In this document: in pieces, positions 1 to 7,791 of the stretch
Numbering within the stretch: position 1 is the stretch's first letter
Layout: each line of letters opens with the position of its first letter
Virus record (IMG/VR): IMGVR_UViG_3300044991_001677
Span: 1-22,731 of that record
Length of the DNA: 22,731 bases
Reading direction: 5' to 3' (one strand)
Origin: a virus
Notes under the pieces: generated by a model
The model's database searches: none
Told to the model about the DNA's origin: nothing
The model's input: only the letters and a program-made list of their open reading frames with translations
Position numbers and translations under genes: made by a program

Positions 1-372
1 GAACACGGCCGTCAGGTTCTGCTGCGTCCCCGGGCGGACATATTCCCAGTAGCGTTGCGCCCGGGTAGCATCGTAGCGGATGACGCCACGCTTGCCGGCG
101 TCGGTGATCGCCGCCTTCGACGCCACCGCCTCTGCTTCGCCCACCAGCGCTTTGAGTTGCTCGTCCAGGCCATCGGACAGCAGGCGGTAGTAGGTGGCGA
201 TGCGTGCATAGAGACGGTCGCGCTCGTAGGCGCTGGTAGCCGCCGCAGCCTTGGCGGCCGTCTCGTTGATGCGCTGCTTTACAGACAGCTGTGCAGCCTC
301 GAGGGCCTTGAGCATGGCCGCCGCCGTTTTGTCGGCCTTCGGCGTCAGTTTGGCGAGCGGGTTACTTGGCAT
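1..372 (-). CDS. phage structural or connector protein, 3' part cut by window edge
   Basis: The first 124 codons of a gene that runs off the left edge. The start is the ATG at 372-370, preceded by GGAG seven bases upstream. It overlaps the last bases of the gene before it by 11 bp. The visible part is Ala/Lys/Glu-rich and predicted helical. After it comes a Tyr/Arg-rich stretch (YERDRLYARIATYYRLL near residues 47-61), then a segment with RYWEYVRPGTQQN near 108-120. No catalytic motif is visible. Its place downstream of coat and connector genes suggests a minor head, connector or tail protein. I do not recognise the family. Confidence 0.7.
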   Translation of the reverse strand, partial: MPSNPLAKLTPKADKTAAAMLKALEAAQLSVKQRINETAAKAAAATSAYERDRLYARIATYYRLLSDGLDEQLKALVGEAEAVASKAAITDAGKRGVIRYDATRAQRYWEYVRPGTQQNLTAVF

Positions 373-556
373 GCCGATTCTCCGTCAGTTCGCATTCGTA
401 GACCCATTCCTCGGTCATCTTGCATTCGAGCCAATACCTGACGCAGTATTTAGGCCGCCCGAATGTGATCGTTATTTGCACGACTAGGGCGTCACAATCG
501 AGTGCCGAAATCTGTACCGTATCTCCGAGATCCCATTTCGTTGTATGCGTCGCCAT
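362..556 (-). CDS. small phage protein of the head-tail region, unknown function
   Basis: A 64-residue protein starting at ATG 556-554 behind GAGGGG five bases upstream, two bases after the stop of the preceding gene. The sequence looks like a short beta-rich fold: a WDLGDTVQI opening, then alternating hydrophobic strands and two Cys residues (YCVRYWLECK). It may be a small SH3-like phage protein, but that is a guess from strand pattern and size. Tight spacing on both sides places it in the morphogenesis operon. No family is recognised. Confidence 0.65.
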   Translation of the reverse strand: MATHTTKWDLGDTVQISALDCDALVVQITITFGRPKYCVRYWLECKMTEEWVYECELTENRHAK

Positions 557-557
557 G

Positions 558-932
558 TCAGCCCCTCACCACGGCCGCCCCCGTCCACCCCAGCCACCGC
601 AGCGCCTCGGGGGCGTAGTACGGCGCCGGCTTGCCGTCGTCATCGTGTTTGACGGCAATGGGGTAGGGCGACCCTGAATCGCTGTCCGTGATCATGCCGT
701 TCAGCAGCATGTGGAGGGCCTGCTCGTAGACCGCCAGGTCGTCTCGGTAGCGGTCCCCTTCGGCATAGGCCGCTTCAACATCGGACATCGCCCGGTTCAG
801 CGCCCGCGAAAGCACCCGGCGCGCCGAGGCCACCGCGGCCGCCCGTTGCGCCGTGGTGAATGCCGCCCAGACCGCCGCCGACACGTGCTGCGAGGCGGAA
901 AAGTAGTCGTCGGCTCCGTTGAGATCGATCAT
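558..932 (-). CDS. putative head completion / connector protein
   Basis: A 124-residue protein. I chose ATG 932-930 because GAGG lies eight bases upstream; an upstream TTG at 950 would add six residues but would use part of the terminator T-tract as its leader. The N-terminus (DYFSASQHVSAAVWAAFTTA, residues 9-28) followed by an Ala/Arg-rich helix resembles the phage head-tail connector or DnaT-like small helical proteins that start with a DAYF..R....W pattern. The C-terminal part (PYYAPEALRWLGW) is a short ordered tail. It lies just after a predicted terminator. Connector is the best reading from pattern and position, not a firm assignment. Confidence 0.6.
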   Translation of the reverse strand: MIDLNGADDYFSASQHVSAAVWAAFTTAQRAAAVASARRVLSRALNRAMSDVEAAYAEGDRYRDDLAVYEQALHMLLNGMITDSDSGSPYPIAVKHDDDGKPAPYYAPEALRWLGWTGAAVVRG

Positions 933-948
933 GTTGTTTTCCTCAAGC

Positions 949-984
949 AAAAGGCCCCGACCCTTGTGCGGAGGGGACGGGGCC
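949..984 (-). terminator. Rho-independent terminator inside the morphogenesis operon
   Basis: Read on the minus strand, GGCCCCG (984-978) pairs with CGGGGCC (959-953). The stem extends through a mismatch into CCC/GGG, and TTTT follows at 952-949. This is a GC stem directly followed by a U-tract, as in intrinsic terminators. It lies between the stop of the 56-residue gene at 1016 and the ATG at 932, so it would reduce transcription from the coat-gene group into the connector genes. Confidence 0.7.
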
Positions 985-1015
985 AGGTAAGCAGATGTTG
1001 GGCTGCGTGGTTGCG

Positions 1016-1186
1016 TCAGGTCTTCGGCTTTTCCTTGCCGTCGCCCTTCTCGTCCGGCTTCGGCTCCTTCTTCGGCTCCGGCTTCGGCTCCGACCAGCCT
1101 TTCTTGACCCAGTCCGCAAGATCGGACTGGTTGACGCGCATGGACTGGTTTCCATGGACGATACGAACAGTTTCAACGGTAGGCAT
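1016..1186 (-). CDS. small Lys/Pro/Glu-tailed protein next to the coat gene cluster
   Basis: A 56-residue ORF. ATG at 1186-1184 with AAGGA five bases upstream, TGA at 1018-1016. The N-terminal half (MPTVETVRIVHGNQSMRVN, then QSDLADWVKKGW) looks like a short ordered module. The C-terminal half is a charged low-complexity tail of alternating Pro, Lys and Glu (PKPEPKKEPKPDEKGDG). It sits between the exported-looking 228-residue protein and the terminator. Small proteins with a folded head and disordered tail are common in phage head modules, but I do not recognise a family. Longer ORFs in other frames over the same bases are weaker: they lack a ribosome site and give Arg/Ser-rich nonsense. Confidence 0.65.
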   Translation of the reverse strand: MPTVETVRIVHGNQSMRVNQSDLADWVKKGWSEPKPEPKKEPKPDEKGDGKEKPKT

Positions 1187-1241
1187 AGGATTCCTTTCGC
1201 GGTTTTCAGTTTGAGAGACGTTTCAGTATTTGGCCGGAACG

Positions 1242-1928
1242 TCAATCATCGCCAAGGTGGATCCAGAACACCGTCAGCTTCCCGCCGGCCTGCACCCCGC
1301 AGGTGGCGTTGTTGGTGCTGATGCTGGTGTTGGCGGCCGCGGCATTGAAGTAGAGTTTGACGGCCGCGGACGTTCCGTCAAACACGCTGTCGGCCCCGCA
1401 GGTCATGTCGGCTTCCCAGTCGAAGTGCCCAACCGTGGCGCTCGCGGTGTCGAACGTGGTCGAAGCAATGACATCCTGTTCCGTGCCCGCCAGCGTTGCG
1501 TCGTCGCCGGCTGCGGCCGTGCCGATGCCTCCCAGCCAAACGTCGTTTGCCGATGCCTCGTAGCCGGTGTTGTTCGTGACAGCTGCGTCGATCGCGGCGC
1601 CAAGGATGTAAATGCGCCCATCGGGGAAGGTGTAGAGCAACTGACTCTCGCCTTCGTCGCTGCCGTCGGTGAACGTCTCGTTGATCGCGGAGAAGGTAAG
1701 CACCGTCTTTTGGACGCACGGCACAACCTCGACCGCACTGCAAGCCACCGCCGTGGCAGCGCCGTTGCCGATGTCGACAACGCCTCCCGTCGCCAAGATC
1801 TTGTTGACGGTCTGGACCTTGTCACCGCCTACGCCGTAGAAGTCCCCGCCCAAAGGCAAGGGGATGTCGTCCAGGGCGAAACCCGCCGTGGTGACCATCG
1901 CCAGCAAAACCATGATGAACTTGCGCAT
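1242..1928 (-). CDS. phage protein with an N-terminal signal peptide, downstream of the coat gene
   Basis: 228 residues, ATG 1928-1926 with GGAG six bases upstream. The N-terminus is a textbook Sec signal: MRK, a hydrophobic stretch at residues 4-15, and a GFA site, with cleavage likely after Ala18. The mature part is acidic, Ala/Thr/Gly-rich and beta-like, with four Cys (63, 71, 177, 210), an even number that would suit disulphides after export. No enzyme motif is seen. The position directly after the major coat gene is where many phages encode decoration or head-fibre proteins, yet those are normally cytoplasmic. It could be a capsid accessory protein, a cell-surface protein, or a virion protein whose hydrophobic N-terminus is not a true signal. 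The gene is convincing; the role is unknown. Confidence 0.75.
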   Translation of the reverse strand: MRKFIMVLLAMVTTAGFALDDIPLPLGGDFYGVGGDKVQTVNKILATGGVVDIGNGAATAVACSAVEVVPCVQKTVLTFSAINETFTDGSDEGESQLLYTFPDGRIYILGAAIDAAVTNNTGYEASANDVWLGGIGTAAAGDDATLAGTEQDVIASTTFDTASATVGHFDWEADMTCGADSVFDGTSAAVKLYFNAAAANTSISTNNATCGVQAGGKLTVFWIHLGDD

Positions 1929-1950
1929 GTCGTTCTCCGTTGTGGGCTAT

Positions 1951-1986
1951 CCCTCCGCCAGCCCGTTGCCTGGGTCTGGCGGAGGG
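1951..1986 (-). terminator. strong hairpin after the coat gene, no U-tract
   Basis: A perfect 11-bp inverted repeat (CCCTCCGCCAG at 1951-1961 with CTGGCGGAGGG at 1976-1986), with a 14-nt loop that can add a short inner stem. It lies in the 75-bp gap between the major coat gene and the next gene. No T-run follows on the minus strand, so it may be a pause, an RNA-processing or stability hairpin, or a weak terminator that lowers expression after the coat gene. Confidence 0.45.
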
Positions 1987-2003
1987 TGCCTCTGTTAGTA
2001 GAA

Positions 2004-3125
2004 TCAACCCGCCAGGACAACGCCGCCGGCGTGCTGGACGACCCGGCCGCCCACAAACACGTCGTAGACGACGCTGGAGGCCAGGGAGACGATGGAGCTA
2101 TCGAAGCTCACGCGAACCGCAAGGCCGTCGAAGCTCGCCACGGCCGAGTTGCCGCCGAACAGCGGCTCGGGCGCCACGATGGCCGCCACAACCGCGTTGG
2201 GGTGGTAGATGAGGTTCGAGTAGGTGGTGCCTTCGAACGTCACCAGGGCGGTGCTGGGGCTCGTCTTCAGGGCCGGATAGACCGGCAGCGCGGCAACGGC
2301 ATGGCCAACAATGTCCGTGTCCTTCGTGACGACATAGCGCTGCGTGTCTCCGGCGACCGTGAAGGCCGTGCCTTCCTTGATCGTCCCCGTCGCTTCGGTG
2401 AGCGCCGCCAGCGCCAGCGTGGAGGCCGTCGCGCTGCCGGAAGCCGTCACCGTGCCGGCGATGTCGCCGCGGGCAAAAGCATCGCTGTGCGGATCCGGAA
2501 CCCACAGGGCGCCGAGCTTCTTGCCCAGCATCAAGTCGTGGAGCTGGCCAGCGTTCTGGTCGCCGTAGTCGCGGCTCGCGAACTGCGTCAGCTGCAGGAA
2601 GCTGTTTTCGACGGTGGTGTCGACCAGCCCCACGCGACCGGCGCGAGGAATGAAGGCGTCGTTGAGCACCTTCTGCCCCGCCAGGATGTGGGCCGCCGTG
2701 CTGGGGCGGTTGGTGACCGTCCCGGCCACGTTGCGGGCGAAGCCGCCGCGCATCTTGGCGATCAGATACTTGTCGATCGAGGCGCCAATGCCGGTGATGA
2801 ACGGGACGGTGACGTTGGCCGTGAAGTCGTCCAGCTCGAGGGTGCGCTGCTTGGTCGTCAGATCCGCGCGCTTGTAGAAATGCTTCTGGAGCTGCACATC
2901 GACATCGCCCTGGGCGAGATCTGCCGCCACGGTGGCGCCCGCGAATTCATCGGCATCTGTCACCGCGGGCGGGACCGTCACCTTGACCGAGTCGCCGACC
3001 TTGGCGGCCGTGAAGACCCCCTCAACCTTGCGGCTGACGAGGTTGGCGCAGACCAGACGGTTGCGCAGGGCAATCGCCGCATCGCGGGCGACCGCAGACG
3101 GCGTGAGAAAAGAATTTCCGCTCAT
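2004..3125 (-). CDS. major capsid (coat) protein, P22 coat-like
   Basis: 373 residues, ATG 3125-3123, four bases after the scaffold gene stop; AAGG lies a little far upstream. The N-terminus (SFLTPSAVARDAAIALRNRL, residues 5-24, then VCANLVSRK) followed by a KVGDSVKVTVPP strand is typical of the P22 gp5-type coat family (HK97-like fold). Residues 210-290 are Ala/Thr/Ser/Gly-rich (VTASGSATAS) and could be an inserted surface domain. The C-terminal part (YHPNAVVAAIVAPEPLFGG and a beta-rich end) matches the family layout of a capsid core. It is somewhat shorter than P22 coat (about 430). The order portal, scaffold, coat strongly supports the call. It builds the procapsid shell with the scaffold. 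Confidence 0.85.
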   Translation of the reverse strand: MSGNSFLTPSAVARDAAIALRNRLVCANLVSRKVEGVFTAAKVGDSVKVTVPPAVTDADEFAGATVAADLAQGDVDVQLQKHFYKRADLTTKQRTLELDDFTANVTVPFITGIGASIDKYLIAKMRGGFARNVAGTVTNRPSTAAHILAGQKVLNDAFIPRAGRVGLVDTTVENSFLQLTQFASRDYGDQNAGQLHDLMLGKKLGALWVPDPHSDAFARGDIAGTVTASGSATASTLALAALTEATGTIKEGTAFTVAGDTQRYVVTKDTDIVGHAVAALPVYPALKTSPSTALVTFEGTTYSNLIYHPNAVVAAIVAPEPLFGGNSAVASFDGLAVRVSFDSSIVSLASSVVYDVFVGGRVVQHAGGVVLAG

Positions 3126-3129
3126 GAGA

Positions 3130-3774
3130 TTAAACCAAACCTTTCTTCTGCAGATCCTGGGCGCGTTGTGCGTCCGTCATGTCTGCGATTTCCTTGGCCC
3201 GGGCAGTTGCGGGCGCAGTGCCAGGCGGAAGCCCGGCCCCGTGCCCAGATTCGTCGGCGATCAAAGCCTTGTTAGCCGTGGTGAACGCCGAAAGCCGCGA
3301 CTTCACGGCTGCTTCGTCGTTCAAAGTGTCGAGGCCCTCGAAAGCTGCCTCGAATGCGCCGTCGACGAGCTTGCGGTCAACACCGTCGATGAACCGGATT
3401 CGGTTCGTCTCGCGGATATGGTTGATCGCCTGCCGTCTTGCCATCGTGGCCGCCTGCTTGTCGGATTCGGCCTTTGCCTTGCTGATTTCGGCGACGCTCT
3501 TGTTCAGAGCCTCGATCTGGGCAGCAAGCTTCTGGGCCTCCGTCATGCCGTTTTTCTTCGCCTCTTCCGCCGCCAGGGCCGCTGCGTCCTTTTCGGACTT
3601 CAGCGCGTCCAGCTGTTTCTGAAGCTCAGTCTTGTCGGCCTCCGCCTTCCGGCGAGCCGCGGCAGCCGCGTCGTTCAGCGCCTTCTCAGGATCGTAGGCC
3701 TCGACGAACTGCTTTTCAGCGTCCGTCAGGGTCTCGCCCTTCAGCACTTTGGCCATGATTTCTTTGATCGTCAT
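3130..3774 (-). CDS. capsid scaffolding protein
   Basis: 214 residues from ATG 3774-3772, with AAGGA six bases upstream. An ORF start 93 bases earlier lacks a ribosome site and overlaps the portal end. The protein is highly charged and helical. Residues about 30-120 are Ala/Lys/Glu/Gln-rich heptad-like coiled coil (KTELQKQLDALKSEKD and following). A C-terminal basic/helical end, after an Ala/Pro linker, would be the usual coat-binding segment. Size, coiled coil and placement between portal and coat match phage scaffolds of the GP20 or P22 gp8 type. It should act inside the assembling procapsid and leave before packaging. No protease domain is visible, so release would be by exit rather than self-cleavage. 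Confidence 0.75.
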   Translation of the reverse strand: MTIKEIMAKVLKGETLTDAEKQFVEAYDPEKALNDAAAAARRKAEADKTELQKQLDALKSEKDAAALAAEEAKKNGMTEAQKLAAQIEALNKSVAEISKAKAESDKQAATMARRQAINHIRETNRIRFIDGVDRKLVDGAFEAAFEGLDTLNDEAAVKSRLSAFTTANKALIADESGHGAGLPPGTAPATARAKEIADMTDAQRAQDLQKKGLV

Positions 3775-3863
3775 CGGTTTTCCTTGTGCAGCTCGAACAG
3801 GCCCGAGCAGTGGCCGCGCCGCCTGTGCGCCAGACGGAGGGAGCGATAGAAATGGCCAAAGCG

Positions 3864-5399
3864 TCAACTTGCAGGCGTATCGACCGGCGTATCGATGCGA
3901 GGCGGCAGCAAATCAAAGTCGTCATCCTCCAGGGCATCGATCTCTTGCTGGATGGCCTTGGAATGCTCCTCGGTGATTCGGGTCATCTTCGCCAGCAACC
4001 TGGTCGCAGCATGTAACACCAGCTTGCGCTGCGTCAGCGTCAGGTTGCTGATTTGCCCGATCTCCGCCAGCGCCCCCGACTCGGAGGAAACGTCTGTCAC
4101 ATCGAAGCTGTCAGGCCACTCTGGCGCGTAGACGGCGAACGTGGAATCCATCGCAACCGAAACGGCGACTACGGACGCCTCTGCCTCCTGGAGCATCAGT
4201 GCCCGGCGCCGGAGTGTCGCCTCGGTGTCGAGGTGGTCGAACTGCTTCGACTCTGCCGTCTGGACCTGCCGCGATTCCTTGTTGAACAGCGCCAGTCCCG
4301 CCGTGTCGAAAAGCATCTGACGCTTGCGCTTCACCTCGTCCGGAAGCGCCGCCAGGTCCGACGCGCTTGGCTGGATGAACCGGGTGATGCCGCTTTCTTC
4401 GGCGCTCTCGATCATCGGAGCATCCAGGCCGCGGACGACCTCCCGGACAAGTTCCAGCACCCGCTCCCCGTTGCTGGTTCCCGCCCTTTCGATCAGCCGC
4501 GCCTCGAGGCTGTCGAGGGAGCTCTGCGGGATGACCAGCTGCCCGAAGACGGTGCGCGTCAGGTTCTCGATGTGCAGGCTGTCAAGATTCATCGATTGCG
4601 CCTGAATGCTCTCGACTGTGTCGAACCACCACGGCAAGCTCGACGGCTGCCCGACGATGACGAACGGAATCTCAGGCGTTGAAATTGTTCCAGACGCCAC
4701 CTGCTTCGCTTCTCCGCCGGCGGTCTCCTCCCAGCTCTCCCAGGTCGCCCCGCCTGGCTCGCCACGCTGCCACAGCCGGCGCCGCTTTGTGACAACGGGC
4801 TCGACAAGCGGGTCGCTGTTGTCGATTGCCTCCTCCTCGGTGAGCAGCCACTTCAGCCGTCCGGCCGAATCAAAGCACCAGTCAACGACCGCATGCGCCG
4901 GCCATAGGATCCAGCGAATCCGGTCGCCGGCGCGCTCGCGATCGGCACGGCTGCGCTGGCGTGGGCGCCCGGTCGCCGCGTCGATCTCCGGCGCCGCGCG
5001 ATCGACCTGAACCCAGCACCAGCATCCGGCGGTCACTGCTTCGGACACATCTTCCCAAAAGGCACCGACGCTCTGCCCAGTGGCGGTCACGTCTTTGGCA
5101 AAAGTCTCGTCGATGCCCGAACGCTTAGCGGCCGTGGCGAACAGATACTGGTTGATCTTTTCGGACACCCGGCCGGCATCGTTGATGCAACATGCCCGCT
5201 GCTTCCGGCCAACGGTCCCGACGGTCCTCCCAAACGCACTGGTGCCAGTCCAGCTGAGGTCGCTTTCGTTCGGCGCCCGCCACAGCCTGGCGTCGACATA
5301 CGGCGTCCCGCCACGCACGGCGAGGAAGTTGAGTGTCAGTTGCGCGGAACGTACACCCAGAATCGCGTTTTGCCGGGTGAAAAGGATGTTGCGGCTCAT
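3864..5399 (-). CDS. portal protein
   Basis: 511 residues from ATG 5399-5397. This start lies 20 bases after the terminase stop but has no clear ribosome site, and an upstream in-frame ATG at 5549 would overlap terminase by 130 bp. The sequence has portal-like features: an N-terminal helical part (NAILGVRSAQLTLN), a central region ending in IPFVIVGQPSSLPWW, then a long helical stem (SMNLDSLHIENLTRTVFGQLV), and a late region with NKESRQVQTAESK, the class of QTAEA-like motif found in SPP1-like and DUF4055 portals. The C-terminus is acidic (ALEDDDFDLLPP). It forms the dodecameric ring at the packaging vertex and docks with terminase. Gene order terminase, portal, scaffold, coat backs this. Confidence 0.8.
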   Translation of the reverse strand: MSRNILFTRQNAILGVRSAQLTLNFLAVRGGTPYVDARLWRAPNESDLSWTGTSAFGRTVGTVGRKQRACCINDAGRVSEKINQYLFATAAKRSGIDETFAKDVTATGQSVGAFWEDVSEAVTAGCWCWVQVDRAAPEIDAATGRPRQRSRADRERAGDRIRWILWPAHAVVDWCFDSAGRLKWLLTEEEAIDNSDPLVEPVVTKRRRLWQRGEPGGATWESWEETAGGEAKQVASGTISTPEIPFVIVGQPSSLPWWFDTVESIQAQSMNLDSLHIENLTRTVFGQLVIPQSSLDSLEARLIERAGTSNGERVLELVREVVRGLDAPMIESAEESGITRFIQPSASDLAALPDEVKRKRQMLFDTAGLALFNKESRQVQTAESKQFDHLDTEATLRRRALMLQEAEASVVAVSVAMDSTFAVYAPEWPDSFDVTDVSSESGALAEIGQISNLTLTQRKLVLHAATRLLAKMTRITEEHSKAIQQEIDALEDDDFDLLPPRIDTPVDTPAS

Positions 5400-5419
5400 G
5401 CCATTGGCCCGGCTGTCAA

Positions 5420-6877
5420 TTATCCGCCCAGGAAGTGCGAGCCGGCCGTCGAGACCTGGGAATGGTACATCACGGCCGTGGCGTCTGGGCCGTCGTCGTG
5501 TCCGGAGTCCGGGAATCCCGCGAACTCCGTCAGCCAGGTGTCGAGCCATGGCCGGCAGCCGGGACCGTAGAGGTGCACCAGGGCGCCATCGAAGGAGGGC
5601 TCCAGGCCCGCCAGCTTGGCGGACTTGTCTCCGGGAAGCCTGGAGGCACGGACGACGCAGACACCACTGAGCACGGCCTTGAGCGTCGTAAAGGCGTCCT
5701 TGTAGCCGCCGAAGGCCTCGACGTGCTGCGGCACAGCCATGCCGTCAGCCTGCGCCGTTGACCGGATCAGGGCGTCACGCTTCGGCGCCTCCTCCCGGCA
5801 TGCCACCATCGAGCGGACCCAGATCTCGCGCTGCACGGCGCCTTGCCCGATGTTGACTGTCCGGATATGGCCCCTGACTCCCCAGGTGCGGTCGGGGTCG
5901 TCGCTGTCGCGCTCCTTGCTCGACGATGCCAGATCCCATCCACGCGTCTCTCGGCCAGCCGGCCAGCCGTCGAGCGTCTCGTGAATCTTGACGCGGTCCG
6001 TTGCAAAGCGGTTGCCGCCCTCGACCATGGGCTCGCAGTCCAGGAGCGCCGCCGCCTGCTTGCCGAGGGCGGCCCGTTGCGCCTTGTACCAGGCCATGTT
6101 GAAGCGCTCGGGAAACAGGGTCTCGTAATCGCCGGGACGCGTCGCCGGGAAGTTGACCTCTTCGAACTGCGGGAAGTCAGCATTGGCCGCCATCTCGCGC
6201 TTGATGCGCCCCCGGAGGTCGTCTACGTGCCACGGCGTTGCACAGACGACGACGATCGAGGCCGGAGCGTTCTGACGCGTCAGCAGGTCATTGCGGAAGC
6301 CGTCCCAGATCTTGTCGCGGTAGGTCTTGCTGGCGGCCTCCTCGCGATTCTTGCAGTAGTCGTCCACGATCAGCAGGTGCCCGCCCTTGCCCGTCAGCGA
6401 GCCCCCGAGGCCCTGAGCCGTAACTTGCCCGCTGCTGCCCTCCACGGCCCAGCTGTCGGCCTTGTTCGTGCCCCGTGCCGGGACGACTCCGGGAAATAGC
6501 TCCTGATAGGCGGATTCCGTCATGATGCGCTTGACCCACTTCGAGAAGCCAGTCACCAGGCTGAAGCCGTAGCCGCTCTGGATAACATCGGGCTGCCGGT
6601 CGGCGTTGCGGCCGAGGAACCAGGCGGGGAGGGCACGGCTGACGATGTCGGACTTGCCGTGACGGAAGGGTATCGCGATCAGCAGATATGTCGTCTTGCC
6701 GTCCCGCCAGTCGTTGACGGCTCGCGTCAGGCGGTCAGCCACGGCTCTCGTGTGGCGGCCGACGACCAGCTGGTGAGGCATCCACCAGCACCACCGCATG
6801 AAGCCCAGCAAGTCAACGCGGGCCCGGCGCTTGGCCAGTTCCTCGAGCGCTTCACGCCGGCTGACTGCGTCCGGCAC
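5420..6877 (-). CDS. terL: terminase large subunit
   Basis: The DNA-packaging motor. I chose GTG 6877-6875 because GAGGAG lies seven bases upstream; an ATG at 6901 has no such site. That gives 485 residues with a 26-bp overlap onto the small subunit gene. The ATPase domain shows a Walker A-like AIPFRHGKS (about 68-76) and a Walker B HLLIVDD (about 167-173), then a coupling-type segment VVVCATPWH. The C-terminal nuclease domain starts with RGWDLASSSKERD, and DGPDAT near the end supplies the last acidic cluster. Loss of the classical GxGKS in favour of FRHGKS is normal for many phage terminases. It cuts concatemers and threads DNA through the portal. Confidence 0.9.
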   Translation of the reverse strand: MPDAVSRREALEELAKRRARVDLLGFMRWCWWMPHQLVVGRHTRAVADRLTRAVNDWRDGKTTYLLIAIPFRHGKSDIVSRALPAWFLGRNADRQPDVIQSGYGFSLVTGFSKWVKRIMTESAYQELFPGVVPARGTNKADSWAVEGSSGQVTAQGLGGSLTGKGGHLLIVDDYCKNREEAASKTYRDKIWDGFRNDLLTRQNAPASIVVVCATPWHVDDLRGRIKREMAANADFPQFEEVNFPATRPGDYETLFPERFNMAWYKAQRAALGKQAAALLDCEPMVEGGNRFATDRVKIHETLDGWPAGRETRGWDLASSSKERDSDDPDRTWGVRGHIRTVNIGQGAVQREIWVRSMVACREEAPKRDALIRSTAQADGMAVPQHVEAFGGYKDAFTTLKAVLSGVCVVRASRLPGDKSAKLAGLEPSFDGALVHLYGPGCRPWLDTWLTEFAGFPDSGHDDGPDATAVMYHSQVSTAGSHFLGG

Positions 6878-7370
6878 GTGCGATCTCCTCGAGCTCGGCA
6901 TCCGTCATCGACTTGGCCGGCCGCGGAGGCTCGATCTGGACGCGCTCGACGAACAGGCCGATATGCTTGCCGACGAGCTCGAGCGCCCGCAGCTTGTCGG
7001 CGAACTTGATCTTCGTGCCTTCGGCCGTCTCCGATACGGACTGGATTGCCCGGCGCTGGTCTTCGGTCTGTTCCTTCGTCGGCTTGATCGTGATCCGTCC
7101 AGACTTGCCGACTGTAACGATTTCAGACGGGTCAAAAAAGGCCAGCCGCGCCAGCTCTTTTAACACGCGCTCAGCAGTTATTTCGAGACTCTTCGCCCGA
7201 TCGGATTGCAGTGCGGCGACCTTTTCTTTGACTCCAGCAAACGACAGCAGTCGAGGGCCGCAGGAATGCGCCGTCTTTTCGGAGTACCCGGCGCGGATGG
7301 CGGCCTGCGTGGCGCTCATGTCCACGATGTACTCCGTGCAGAATCGTTCCTGTTTTGCCGTCAGTCCCAT
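6852..7370 (-). CDS. terS: terminase small subunit
   Basis: 172 residues, ATG 7370-7368, with only a weak ribosome site. The N-terminus MGLTAKQERFCTEYI..MSATQAAIRAGYSEKTA is the hallmark of the Terminase_2 family: a helix-turn-helix that recognises the packaging site. The middle (DRAKSLEITAERVLKELARLAF, then DPSEIV) is the usual oligomerisation and linker region, and the C-terminus carries basic and acidic helices that contact the large subunit. It lies immediately before the large subunit and overlaps it. The family assignment is firm. Confidence 0.9.
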   Translation of the reverse strand: MGLTAKQERFCTEYIVDMSATQAAIRAGYSEKTAHSCGPRLLSFAGVKEKVAALQSDRAKSLEITAERVLKELARLAFFDPSEIVTVGKSGRITIKPTKEQTEDQRRAIQSVSETAEGTKIKFADKLRALELVGKHIGLFVERVQIEPPRPAKSMTDAELEEIARAGRSQPA

Positions 7371-7386
7371 GGATTTGGCCCGATCG

Positions 7387-7791
7387 TCAACCGAACACGC
7401 TTTTCAGCGCCGGGATCTTGCGGCAGAGCATTGCATAGCGGCTGCTGGCCGCCTGCCTGCTGACACCGTGCTGCTTCGCCCAGGAATACATCGACTTGCC
7501 CTGTCCGATCCAGTCCAGCAGGGAAAGGTCGGCCTTCTCGATGCGTGCAAGGAAGCCCACCAGGCGCCGGACGGCATCGGCGCAGCATGCCTGCAGGTTG
7601 ATGAGGTCGTCTTGCGGCTCCTGCTGTTCGACCTTCAGCGCAGCCTCGACTTCCGCCCCCGTTTGCGCGGCGTGGCCCGAATCCAGCGAGACGAACGTCC
7701 GGCCATGGTGGTTTGAATCGCTGGGTCCGATGCACTTCAGGCAAAACGGGCTTCCCTGTCCATTGTGCGGGCATTTGTGGCATTCAGGCAT
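7387..7791 (-). CDS. zinc-finger plus helix-turn-helix protein, possible late regulator
   Basis: 134 residues from ATG 7791-7789, which overlaps the recombinase stop as TGATG. A longer ORF start 90 bases upstream would lie inside the recombinase. The N-terminus has CxxC (Cys4, Cys7) and CxxC (Cys17, Cys20) with His9 between, a likely zinc knuckle, followed by GPSDSNHHGRTFVSLD, which looks highly constrained. The C-terminus (about 100-130, YSWAKQHGVSRQAASSRY) is a helix-turn-helix like those of sigma-factor region 4 or small regulators. It sits immediately before the terminase genes, where phages often place a late-gene regulator. That role is inference. Confidence 0.65.
   Translation of the reverse strand: MPECHKCPHNGQGSPFCLKCIGPSDSNHHGRTFVSLDSGHAAQTGAEVEAALKVEQQEPQDDLINLQACCADAVRRLVGFLARIEKADLSLLDWIGQGKSMYSWAKQHGVSRQAASSRYAMLCRKIPALKSVFG

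Noticed and set aside
943-1245. A 100-codon minus-strand ORF over the small gene at 1016-1186
   Set aside because: It has an Arg/Ser repeat composition, runs through the terminator, and competes with the better 56-residue frame that has a ribosome site.
1230-3275. A 681-codon open frame on the plus strand
   Set aside because: It is the antisense of the coat and exported-protein genes, rich in Arg, Gly and Val with no domain, and codon usage on the minus strand is clearly the coding one.
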